DNA of 13,116 bases from Proteobacteria bacterium UBA652 (lineage in GTDB: Bacteria > Pseudomonadota > Gammaproteobacteria > Nitrosococcales > Methylophagaceae): positions 1 through 13,116 of the forward strand of contig DBOG01000036.1 of the NCBI GenBank assembly GCA_002299915.1, read 5' to 3'. Below the pieces are notes generated by a model, which saw only the letters and a list, made by a program, of their open reading frames with translations, had not been told where the DNA came from and searched no databases. Positions within the stretch are counted from its first letter, which is position 1. Each line of letters opens with the position of its first letter. The position numbers and the translations under genes were made by a program. Positions 1 to 6,312 of this stretch are shown here, in pieces.

Positions 1-26
1 ATGTTTTCATTTGAGTTCTAACAATT

Positions 27-73
27 ATTATACACCCCTCAAAGGTGCATAAAACAGCCCCAAAGGTGCATAA
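27..73 (-). promoter_or_regulatory. Possible leftward promoter with a 13-bp direct repeat, 21-bp period
   Basis: The 13-mer CAAAGGTGCATAA occurs exactly at 40-52 and again at 61-73, a period of 21 bp or about two helical turns. On the minus strand a perfect TATAAT lies at 32-27, just downstream of the repeats. No good -35 hexamer is present at 16-18 bp; the nearest is GTTTTA at 55-50, which the proximal repeat overlaps. The minus strand then reads ATG AAA ACA at 10-2, which could be the first codons of a gene off the left edge. Paired direct repeats next to a weak -35 suit an activator or repressor operator, for example of the AraC type. That is inference: the repeats and the -10 box are seen, but no regulator is identified. 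Confidence 0.35.
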
Positions 74-242
74 TAAGTCTCCACATCGCTACAGCCCAGC
101 ATATACCAATAAAGTGAACATAAATTACACCTTCAACAGAAAACAAAGACACCTCGTAGAATTACGCTGTCAATTCCATAAAAAGCACCCTGTAAAACAT
201 TCTAGCATAAGCGGGCAAATGGAACCTCTCCTAGATAAAGCA

Positions 243-1037
243 TCAGTCAAATGCGGCGCAGGCTTTTTCTATATTACTTTGTAGGTGGGTTGGATTAAGC
301 GATCCCACAATCACGCTCGCCACAGCCGGAAATTGATAAATTGTATTGAAGTTAGTTTGTACGGGATCGGTATCATTTGGATCTAGGTGTCCACTGGCGA
401 GGGCTTTTTTGATGAAGATGGCTTTGCTTTGTTTGGCTGCTTGTTCGATTACGGTTTTCTCTGCTTGATAATGGGCATTGTGCATGACCATGACGATATC
501 GGATTGGTCGAGCGCCAGCAGGCCGCCTTCGACGGTTTTGGTGGACATGCCAATGGCGCGGATGAGGCCTTGTTGTTTTAGGTCGGCTAGGGTATCCAGT
601 GCGCGGTGTTGTTGGATAATGTCGATGTCATTACCATCGGAGTGGATGAGGACGATATCAAGCTGGTCTCGTTGCAGTTGCTTTAGGCTGTTATGCACGC
701 TATTGATGAGCGTACTGGGGCTGAAATCATAATGGGAGGAGGCATCGCTGGGGTTGAAGGTTTCGCCGGCTTTGGTGGCGATGATCCAGTCTTTTTTTGT
801 TTGTTTGAGGAGTTTGCCGAGGCGCTGCTCGCTGGTGCCGTATGCGGGTGCGGTGTCGATTAGGTTGATGCCGAGATCCCAAGCGAGATCGAGGAGGTTT
901 AATATGTCTTTGTCGCTGGGTAGATCGAAGGCGGAGGGATATTTAACGCCGGTGTTGCGGCCAAATTTGACGGTGCCTAAGCCGAGTGCGGAGACGCTTA
1001 AGCCGGTGTTTGTAATCGTGCTTTGTGGGAGGCTCAT
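243..1037 (-). CDS. Aldo/keto reductase family protein
   Basis: This is a 264-residue NAD(P)H-dependent oxidoreductase of the aldo/keto reductase superfamily, a cytoplasmic TIM barrel. The four catalytic residues are visible: Asp61 and Tyr66 in IDTAPAYGTSE, Lys89 in IATKAGE and His132 in VLIHSDGND. The C-terminal part keeps ASVIVGSLNPTHLQSNIE, typical of the cofactor-binding end of bacterial members. It is slightly shorter than the usual 280-320 residues but looks complete. I chose the ATG at 1037 because it overlaps the upstream stop codon as ATGA; a GTG at 1055 would add six residues. It is the last gene of the gmhA operon, and I saw no terminator after it. The substrate cannot be told from the sequence; the context hints at a sugar or a related carbonyl compound, but that is weak. 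Confidence 0.9.
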   Translation of the reverse strand: MSLPQSTITNTGLSVSALGLGTVKFGRNTGVKYPSAFDLPSDKDILNLLDLAWDLGINLIDTAPAYGTSEQRLGKLLKQTKKDWIIATKAGETFNPSDASSHYDFSPSTLINSVHNSLKQLQRDQLDIVLIHSDGNDIDIIQQHRALDTLADLKQQGLIRAIGMSTKTVEGGLLALDQSDIVMVMHNAHYQAEKTVIEQAAKQSKAIFIKKALASGHLDPNDTDPVQTNFNTIYQFPAVASVIVGSLNPTHLQSNIEKACAAFD

Positions 1038-2224
1038 GTAAAGGCAAACTCCCACAGTGGTTCACCCATTTTAATCGGCAACGGTGAGGGGATGTCTGGC
1101 TGCTGTGTTGCGGTTAAACCTGCTTGTGTGAGTTGCTTGATGACGGTGTCGCTTAGATCAGGTGCCAGTGCTAATTTGGTGGGCCATGTAATGTGGAGGT
1201 TATGATGGGAATGCACGAAGGCGGTATCGGGCCTGCTACCTTCAGACTGCTCTGGTTCAGCGCGATTAACGTGATGGGTGGCCCAGTCGAGTTTGGGTAA
1301 ATCTATCCACGGTAGGATGTCTGATAATAAGGTTTGCGCGGCAATGATTTGCGCTGCTTCGGTTCGCTCAACACCTGTTTCGGCAATATCACCACCGATA
1401 TACCAGACGGTTTCGCCGTGTTTGGTAGTGTGGCTGGTGATGGTGGCAAGAGGTTTGGTGCCTGCAGCTAGGCTGTGGGCATAAAGTTTAGGTAGAGGCT
1501 TATTTTCATCTTGTGACTTACACAACACCATTTGCAGTGGACGACGTTGCATTTTGGGGGTGTCGATATTGAGTGAATCTAATAAGTCTTGATTACCTTC
1601 CCCTGCGGTGAGGACGATTTGTTGTGCTGTAATCGTGAGCTTATCGATGGTTAGGCTGGCGATGTCGTTATTCGATTGCTGCCAGTTAAATGTTGTATTA
1701 GGCGCACACTGAATAATACGATGTTGCCACGGTGTGACAAGGCAATCCAACACACTGGGGATATCGAGCACAGGTTCATTGAGTTGATAGAGTGCACCTT
1801 TGAATTTAGGATGTTGGAATAGTGCTGGACGTTCAGAAGCGGTAACAGGCGTCATTTTGCTACGCACGGCTTTGCTGGCGAAAAAAGAGGTCATTTTGGC
1901 GGCGAGCTGATTTTTTGACCAGAGTAGTTGATGGTCGGTGAGGATGGTGGCTTGTGTGAGATCCACGTCCCCTGTGCCTGCAAGACAAGCGTGCCAACAC
2001 TGAGGCATTTCACTTATCGCAACCGCTGCATTGGACAGCAAACCATTAAGTGCATATTTGCTACCACCATGAATAATACCCTGCGCGCTGAGCGTTTGGG
2101 CACCGCCGATGGTGTTTTTTTCAATTAAAGTGGCATGGTATCCTTGCTCATTAAGGCGGTTGTGTAGCCATAAACCTGCAATGCCTGCGCCGATGATGAG
2201 GACATCAGTATGATAGCTAGCCAT
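1034..2224 (-). CDS. FAD-dependent oxidoreductase (DAO-like family)
   Basis: This is a 396-residue flavoprotein. The N-terminal FAD-binding Rossmann motif is clear: DVLIIGAGIAGLWL, with GAGIAG at residues 12-17, followed by an acidic residue (Glu36 in TLIEKN) that would bind the ribose of FAD. The next segment, GGAQTLSAQGIIHGG, fits the DAO or glycerol-3-phosphate-dehydrogenase-like fold, as do a second nucleotide-contact region (QIVLTAGEGNQ) and the later WYIGGDIAETGVERT. No signal peptide or membrane segment is evident, so it should be cytoplasmic. Its ATG overlaps the gmhA stop by 8 bp and its stop overlaps the next start as ATGA, so the three genes are probably translated in a coupled way. 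The substrate is unknown. I assign the family with confidence but not the reaction. Confidence 0.85.
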   Translation of the reverse strand: MASYHTDVLIIGAGIAGLWLHNRLNEQGYHATLIEKNTIGGAQTLSAQGIIHGGSKYALNGLLSNAAVAISEMPQCWHACLAGTGDVDLTQATILTDHQLLWSKNQLAAKMTSFFASKAVRSKMTPVTASERPALFQHPKFKGALYQLNEPVLDIPSVLDCLVTPWQHRIIQCAPNTTFNWQQSNNDIASLTIDKLTITAQQIVLTAGEGNQDLLDSLNIDTPKMQRRPLQMVLCKSQDENKPLPKLYAHSLAAGTKPLATITSHTTKHGETVWYIGGDIAETGVERTEAAQIIAAQTLLSDILPWIDLPKLDWATHHVNRAEPEQSEGSRPDTAFVHSHHNLHITWPTKLALAPDLSDTVIKQLTQAGLTATQQPDIPSPLPIKMGEPLWEFAFT

Positions 2225-2765
2225 CTAGTGCTTCGCAGAGATAGTGGCCGACGATTAAATGGCCTTCTTGCACGCGGGCGGTTTCATCACTGGGTATTTG
2301 AATAATTTTATCTGCAATATTTACAAGTTTTCCACCTTTTTGACCTGTGAAGGCAACCGTAATACAGCCAACTTCTTTTGCTACTTGAATGCCGTTGATA
2401 ACATTGGCACTATTGCCGGATGTAGAGAGGCCAATGGCAATGTCGCCGACTTGTGCCAAAGCTTGAATTTGGCGGTCAAAAATGGTGTCAAAACTGAAGT
2501 CATTACCGTGGGCGGTGAGGATTGAAGTATCGGTTGTTAGCGCGATAGCAGCAAGCGGCGCGCGTTGCTTGTGATAGCGTACGACAAATTCAGTTGCCAG
2601 ATGCTGGCTATCTGCTGCGCTACCCCCATTACCGAAGAATAAGACTTTATTGCCCTGTGCCAATGCCCTGCGGACTGTTTCACATAAGGCATTCACCTGT
2701 GGTTCTAGCGCAAACAAGTCATTCAGCATTTGCTGGTGGCGATTGAGTGTGGACTTAAATGACAC
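2217..2765 (-). CDS. gmhA: Sedoheptulose-7-phosphate isomerase (phosphoheptose isomerase)
   Basis: GmhA converts sedoheptulose 7-phosphate to D-glycero-D-manno-heptose 7-phosphate, the first step towards ADP-heptose for the LPS inner core. The SIS-domain motifs are plain: FFGNGGSAADSQH (residues 43-55) and GLSTSGNS (112-119). The catalytic and metal-site residues corresponding to E. coli His61, Glu65, Gln172 and His180 are His55, Glu59, Gln166 and His174. At 182 residues it is a little shorter than the usual 190-197, with the difference spread over the termini. Translation starts at a GTG (2765), preceded by AAGAGG at a spacing of six bases. It is the first gene of a leftward operon and is transcribed divergently from waaG. 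A SIS paralogue such as DiaA shares this fold, but the LPS context favours GmhA. Confidence 0.9.
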   Translation of the reverse strand: MSFKSTLNRHQQMLNDLFALEPQVNALCETVRRALAQGNKVLFFGNGGSAADSQHLATEFVVRYHKQRAPLAAIALTTDTSILTAHGNDFSFDTIFDRQIQALAQVGDIAIGLSTSGNSANVINGIQVAKEVGCITVAFTGQKGGKLVNIADKIIQIPSDETARVQEGHLIVGHYLCEALDG

Positions 2766-2846
2766 AGCTTACCTCTTAAAATATTTAGAATGATAGAATA
2801 ACGACATTATGCCACGAATAGCGACCCATTAACCTAAGGAGGAGAA
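2766..2846. promoter_or_regulatory. Divergent promoter region between gmhA and waaG
   Basis: This 81-bp gap must hold the promoters of two diverging LPS operons. It is AT-rich in its left half and contains two TAGAAT hexamers on the plus strand (2786-2791 and 2794-2799) that resemble -10 boxes. On the minus strand CATAAT (2811-2806) is a candidate -10 for gmhA. I saw no matching -35 consensus on either strand, so the exact promoters are uncertain. Confidence 0.4.
2835..2842 (+). promoter_or_regulatory. Strong ribosome binding site of waaG
   Basis: TAAGGAGG is a perfect complement to the 3' end of 16S rRNA. It sits four bases before the ATG at 2847 and fixes the waaG start. It implies efficient translation at the head of the operon, on which the overlapping downstream genes depend. 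Confidence 0.85.
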
Positions 2847-3941
2847 ATGCATTACGCACTGGCGATCAGCGAATATTTTCCTTTGGGCGGCGCACAACGT
2901 GATTTTTTTGCCGTGGCGACAGCACTGGCGGCGCGCGGGCATACGATTTCAGTGATCACCTCGGTATGGCAAGGTGAGCGGCCTGCCGAGTGGCAGTGCT
3001 ATACCTTAGACAAACAACCGTTGACGAATCATGGGCGGATGAAAGTGCTATCGACTAAAATTGGTGAACTGAAACAGCAGCAGGGATTTGATACGGTGAT
3101 CGGATTTAGCCGTTTACGCCATATTGATATCTTTTTTGCGGCGGATGGCTGTTTTCGAGCGCGGTCATTAGGTGGATTTAAACGGTACTTACCGCGTTAT
3201 AGGCATGCGGCTCAAACAGAGCAAGATGTGTTTGCAAACCCAGCCTTAAAAAGTTTATTTTTGACAGAAACGCAGCGACAAGAATATGCGGTTTATGCCG
3301 ATATGAATGAGAACAACAGTGTTGTGATACCCGTGAGTGTGGCACAGGATTATTTTTATTCAGAGCCTACATTTGAAGCGGCAAGAACATGGCGACGGGC
3401 GGAAGGTGTGGCGGATGATGATATTGTATTGTTAATGGTGGCAGCTGATTTTTATACCAAAGGTCTCGATCGTATTATTGCGGCGCTGACACACTGCTCA
3501 GCTATGGAACAAACGCGATTTGTACTATGGATTGTGGGTGCAGGAAAAATAGAACAATATCAATCAAAAATTAATAAATTAACCGTAAGGACGAAGGTTT
3601 GGGGTGGGCAGACAGCGGTGGCAAAATTTTATTTGGCAGCAGATTGTTTATTGCATCCCGCTCGAAAAGAAGCAGCGGGGATGGTGATTGCAGAATCCTT
3701 AGCGGCGCGGTTGCCGGTGTGTGTCAGTGATGTGTGCGGTTATGCTTTTTTAGCGGCAGAAGATGAGAAGTCAGCCATTATCGATCAAGATAATACAGTC
3801 GCTGAATTAAAGCATTTCTTGCAGCAAATAGCCCAGGGGTTTGTTCCTAATCAGCGGGGCGCAGGTAGCATTTATATTGGCAAACAATCCCGCGCGGAAT
3901 TTTGTGCCGACCAAATAGAACAATGGGCGAGGGCAATATGA
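2847..3941 (+). CDS. waaG: LPS core heptose(I) alpha-1,3-glucosyltransferase WaaG
   Basis: This 364-residue GT-B glycosyltransferase of family GT4 would add the first outer-core hexose to heptose of the LPS inner core, at the cytoplasmic face of the inner membrane. It follows E. coli WaaG closely, as recalled: SEYFPLGGAQRDF near the N-terminus (8-20), TNHGR (60-64), IDIFFAADGCF (93-103), SRYRH-like PRYRH (116-120), and DFYTKGLDR (201-209), whose Lys205 and Arg209 would bind the nucleotide-sugar phosphates. The donor-site E-x7-E motif is Glu275 to Glu283 in HPARKEAAGMVIAES. There is no signal peptide. It starts the rightward core operon, and its TGA overlaps the waaP ATG as ATGA. In Pseudomonas the equivalent enzyme transfers galactosamine, so the exact sugar here is not fixed. 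Confidence 0.92.
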   Translation: MHYALAISEYFPLGGAQRDFFAVATALAARGHTISVITSVWQGERPAEWQCYTLDKQPLTNHGRMKVLSTKIGELKQQQGFDTVIGFSRLRHIDIFFAADGCFRARSLGGFKRYLPRYRHAAQTEQDVFANPALKSLFLTETQRQEYAVYADMNENNSVVIPVSVAQDYFYSEPTFEAARTWRRAEGVADDDIVLLMVAADFYTKGLDRIIAALTHCSAMEQTRFVLWIVGAGKIEQYQSKINKLTVRTKVWGGQTAVAKFYLAADCLLHPARKEAAGMVIAESLAARLPVCVSDVCGYAFLAAEDEKSAIIDQDNTVAELKHFLQQIAQGFVPNQRGAGSIYIGKQSRAEFCADQIEQWARAI

Positions 3942-4735
3942 CGGTTTATCGACGAGATGATATTGCTCAACAGTGGCCTGAAGCAACTATATTTGCGCAA
4001 GTTAAAGCACAACAAGGCGAGGTGTTTCGCAGCAAAGAAGGGCGGCGCACCGTGCAGTTTAGATTAGCAGGAAAGCCCTATTTTTTGAAATATCATGCAG
4101 GTGTGGGCTGGGGTGAAATTGTTAAAAACCTAGTGCAACTACGCTTACCCATTATCAGTGCAAAAAGTGAATGGCAGGCGATTCGGTTTTTAGAATCACA
4201 TGATTTATCGACTTTATCCATTGCCGCATATGGTGAGCGAGGGTGGAATCCAGCAAAGAAAAGCTCCTTTTTAGTGACGGATGAATTAACGCGCACGATG
4301 AGCTTAGAGCATTTAGGCGCACAATGGCGTGCTTCGCCGCCTAGTTTCCAAACCAAAAAAATATTGATTGAAAAATTAGCCAGTATCGCCAAGGTAATGC
4401 ATGAAAATGGAATGAATCATCGAGACTTTTATCTCTGCCACTTTCTATTGAATGAATCCTTTGCAGAAGATAATACGATTACAGCGAAGACTGAATTACA
4501 TTTGATTGATCTGCATCGTGCACAAATCCGTCAGCAGACCCCACGACGTTGGCAAATAAAAGATCTGGGAAGTCTTTATTATTCAGCTAGCAATATACTG
4601 CTAACACAAGGTGATTTACTGCGATTCATGGTGGCGTATACAGGACGCTCTGTTCGCGAAGTATCCGCGATGTCACTTTGGCATGCCGTGATAACACGTA
4701 AGCAACAGCTGCAACAACGAGAACGACATGGTTGA
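3938..4735 (+). CDS. waaP: LPS core heptose(I) kinase WaaP
   Basis: WaaP phosphorylates heptose I of the LPS inner core, which stabilises the outer membrane by allowing divalent-cation bridges. The protein is 265 residues, the same as E. coli RfaP. Kinase-like features are intact: the ATP-site lysine Lys51 in KPYFLKYH, the acidic Glu78 in AKSEWQAIRFL, the catalytic loop NHRDFYLCHFLL with Asp163, and the metal-binding Asp191 in LIDLHRAQIR. The C-terminal DLGSLYYSA segment is also typical of the family. I chose the ATG at 3938 because of the ATGA overlap with waaG and the upstream GGGCGAGGG; a TTG at 3902 would only add residues that belong to the end of waaG in another frame. It overlaps the next kinase gene by 8 bp, indicating translational coupling. 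Confidence 0.93.
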   Translation: MTVYRRDDIAQQWPEATIFAQVKAQQGEVFRSKEGRRTVQFRLAGKPYFLKYHAGVGWGEIVKNLVQLRLPIISAKSEWQAIRFLESHDLSTLSIAAYGERGWNPAKKSSFLVTDELTRTMSLEHLGAQWRASPPSFQTKKILIEKLASIAKVMHENGMNHRDFYLCHFLLNESFAEDNTITAKTELHLIDLHRAQIRQQTPRRWQIKDLGSLYYSASNILLTQGDLLRFMVAYTGRSVREVSAMSLWHAVITRKQQLQQRERHG

Positions 4736-6143
4736 TTCTTCGCACATACACGCCTTTTTAAACGGCGATCGGCAACTCACTTTACCGTTTGATTTGCCGA
4801 TAGGCAGCACTATTTTCACAATGACGGATACACTTCGTTTATTGCCCGCTAAGCGAGTGGTGTTTGCTGCTGAAACAGTAGAGTGGGGCAAGGTTGTGAT
4901 TAAATTATTTGCTTTAGACCAAAAAGGAAAGCGAGAATTAGCGCGTGAACAAACAGGACATAAACTTGCAATGGCGGCAGGAGTGAATGTTGCCCCCTTG
5001 TTGGCGTGTTACGATGAGGTGGCGGGATGCAGCGCCATTGTATATGGGTTTTTAGCGCAGGCCAAAGCACTTAAAATAAAAAAATCCATTTTTAGTAGCA
5101 AGCAACAGAAAATTAGAAGTTTATTTAAAATGATAGCGCAGTTGCATAAATATGGTGTGTATCAAGACGATATACATCCAGATAATATTTTGCAGCAAGC
5201 AGGCGAAATCTATTTGATTGACCTGGGTTCTGTACGTTATGAAGCACCAGGTAAAGCATTAAGTAAACAAAAAAGTTTAGAAAATTTAGCCTTGCTGCTT
5301 GCGCAATTCAAGCCAAATAAACAAGATGATTTGGTGGCGATATTGCCTGATTATTATCAGGCGAGAGGCTGGTATTTTAATGCGGTAGAGAAATCAGCGT
5401 TTAATGTTGTTTTACAACGCAGATGGCAAAAGCGGAAGCAAAAATTCTTAGCCAAACAGTTTAGAGAAACCACGGCAACGGTTTATTATAAATCGCCCAC
5501 ATTAGAATATGCATTTGATCGCGGTTTTTGGGCGGGATTACCGCTAGGCTTTGTGGCACAGATCGATGATTATCTTGCCAAGGGGGATGTGCTTAAAGAC
5601 GGTAACTCTGCGACGGTCGTTCGCGTTGAATTGGCAGGGAGGCTGTTTGTAATAAAACGTTATAATATCAAAGGGAAAAGGCATTTTTTGCGCCGTTGTT
5701 TTCGCAGTAGCCGCGCAGCCATATCTTGGCGAAATGCACACCTATTGACGTTTATTGGTATCCGTACACCAACACCACAAGGGTTTATTGAAAAGCGCGT
5801 AGCCTCGCTACGCTCAACGGCTTATTTTATCAGTAGTTATCAAGCTGCCGATGAAATGAAAAGTGTATATGAGCGTCGCCTACCTAGACGAAAAGAAATA
5901 AAGCGGTTGAAACAATTGTTTTTTCGTCTAGAGCGCGATTTAATTAGCCATGGAGATTTGAAAGCCCAAAATTTACTATTAGATAAAAAAGGGGGCATTA
6001 TCTTAATTGACCTTGATGCAATGCAGCAACATGCCCATTGTAAATCCTATATTCCTCGCGCTCAAAAGGATTGGCAGCGGTTTATGGATAATTGGCAAGA
6101 TCCAGAGACGGCAGTGATGCTAAGGCGGATTAAAAGAAAGTAA
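4728..6143 (+). CDS. Tandem WaaP/InaA-like kinase, two kinase domains in one chain
   Basis: This 471-residue protein contains two complete kinase-like domains of the LPS-kinase (Kdo/WaaP/InaA) superfamily. Domain 1 (about 30-235) has Lys59 in VVIKLF, a catalytic loop QDDIHPDN with Asp148 and Asn153, and IDLGSV with Asp165. Domain 2 (about 280-465) has Lys310 in FVIKRY, SHGDLKAQN with Asp410 and Asn415, and IDLDAM with Asp428. Since lysine, catalytic Asp, Asn and metal Asp are present in both, neither half looks like a dead pseudokinase. No signal peptide or transmembrane segment is evident. From memory, Pseudomonas has a similar double-domain protein (PA5006) beyond waaP-wapP-wapQ, so the architecture has precedent. 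Here it overlaps waaP directly, and no separate wapP or wapQ is seen in the window. Phosphorylation of further core heptose positions is the natural inference, but the acceptors are unknown. Confidence 0.85.
   Translation: MVDSSHIHAFLNGDRQLTLPFDLPIGSTIFTMTDTLRLLPAKRVVFAAETVEWGKVVIKLFALDQKGKRELAREQTGHKLAMAAGVNVAPLLACYDEVAGCSAIVYGFLAQAKALKIKKSIFSSKQQKIRSLFKMIAQLHKYGVYQDDIHPDNILQQAGEIYLIDLGSVRYEAPGKALSKQKSLENLALLLAQFKPNKQDDLVAILPDYYQARGWYFNAVEKSAFNVVLQRRWQKRKQKFLAKQFRETTATVYYKSPTLEYAFDRGFWAGLPLGFVAQIDDYLAKGDVLKDGNSATVVRVELAGRLFVIKRYNIKGKRHFLRRCFRSSRAAISWRNAHLLTFIGIRTPTPQGFIEKRVASLRSTAYFISSYQAADEMKSVYERRLPRRKEIKRLKQLFFRLERDLISHGDLKAQNLLLDKKGGIILIDLDAMQQHAHCKSYIPRAQKDWQRFMDNWQDPETAVMLRRIKRK
5797..5813. 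repeat. Perfect 7-3-7 palindrome inside the tandem-kinase gene
   Basis: GCGTAGCCTCGCTACGC forms a perfect 7-bp stem with a 3-base loop. It falls in frame and encodes Val-Ala-Ser-Leu-Arg with parts of the flanking residues (around 357-362), in a turn between strands of kinase domain 2. It resembles the short GC-rich palindromes dispersed in some bacterial genomes. No second copy is present in this window, so its repetitive nature is unproven. Confidence 0.6.
5884..5931. repeat. 11-bp inverted repeat enclosing a 10-bp palindrome
   Basis: CTAGACGAAAA (5884-5894) is exactly repeated in inverse as TTTTCGTCTAG (5921-5931), 26 bases apart. The intervening stretch ends with the self-complementary AACAATTGTT (5911-5920). 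It lies within the coding sequence of kinase domain 2 (residues about 386-402, a Lys/Arg-rich helix before the catalytic loop). It could form an mRNA hairpin or be a chance result of codon use. Confidence 0.55.
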
Positions 6144-6150
6144 CGGATGA

Positions 6151-6252
6151 AATAGGCAAGCATTTAGCCTCGAATCATTATATTGTGGTATGATTCAGCC
6201 TCAATGGCAGGATCAACGTGGGTTTATTGGCCAGTTTTTCTTGGTAGATTAA
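6151..6252 (+). pseudogene. Possible gene remnant or small ORF between operon and surface-protein gene
   Basis: An open frame with no start at its left end runs from just after a stop (6148-6150) to TAA at 6250-6252. It reads NRQAFSLESLYCGMIQPQ and continues WQDQRGFIGQFFLVD. Its balanced composition, with four aromatic residues and a closing FFLVD, looks more like the tail of a real protein than intergenic noise. An internal ATG at 6190 would give a 20-residue peptide but has no Shine-Dalgarno sequence. I do not recognise the family, and a chance open frame of 34 codons is quite possible. Confidence 0.2.
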
Positions 6253-6299
6253 CTAGATAGCGCTGGTTCTTATCCAGTCACATTAGGTATGAGAGTTAT

Positions 6300-6305
6300 G
6301 GGGAG
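6300..6305 (+). promoter_or_regulatory. Ribosome binding site that decides the start at 6313
   Basis: GGGGAG lies seven bases before the ATG at 6313, a good Shine-Dalgarno placement. The two earlier in-frame ATGs (6289 and 6298) have only a poorly spaced AGG or nothing upstream. The later start also gives a compact signal peptide. Confidence 0.6.
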
Positions 6306-6312
6306 AAAAGAG

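Noticed and set aside
45..284. 79-codon plus-strand open frame near the left edge
   Set aside because: It lacks a ribosome binding site, has a composition unlike a folded protein, carries the direct repeats at its start and runs into the end of the aldo/keto reductase gene.
754..1041. 95-codon plus-strand open frame across the aldo/keto reductase gene
   Set aside because: The minus-strand frame has full catalytic motifs; this one has no recognisable domain.
1038..1055. GTG start adding six residues to the aldo/keto reductase
   Set aside because: No ribosome site precedes it, and the ATG at 1037 forms a standard ATGA overlap with the upstream gene.
3902..3937. Upstream TTG start for waaP adding 12 residues
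   Set aside because: It would lie wholly inside waaG. The ATG at 3938 has the ATGA overlap, a purine-rich site before it and gives exactly the E. coli length.
6144..6180. Possible terminator after the tandem-kinase gene
   Set aside because: The only inverted pairing (AGGC with GCCT) is four bases long and is not followed by a T run.
6289..6312. ATG at 6289 or 6298 as start of the exported protein
   Set aside because: Neither has a well-spaced Shine-Dalgarno sequence, whereas GGGGAG is ideally placed for the ATG at 6313; the earlier starts cannot be fully excluded.
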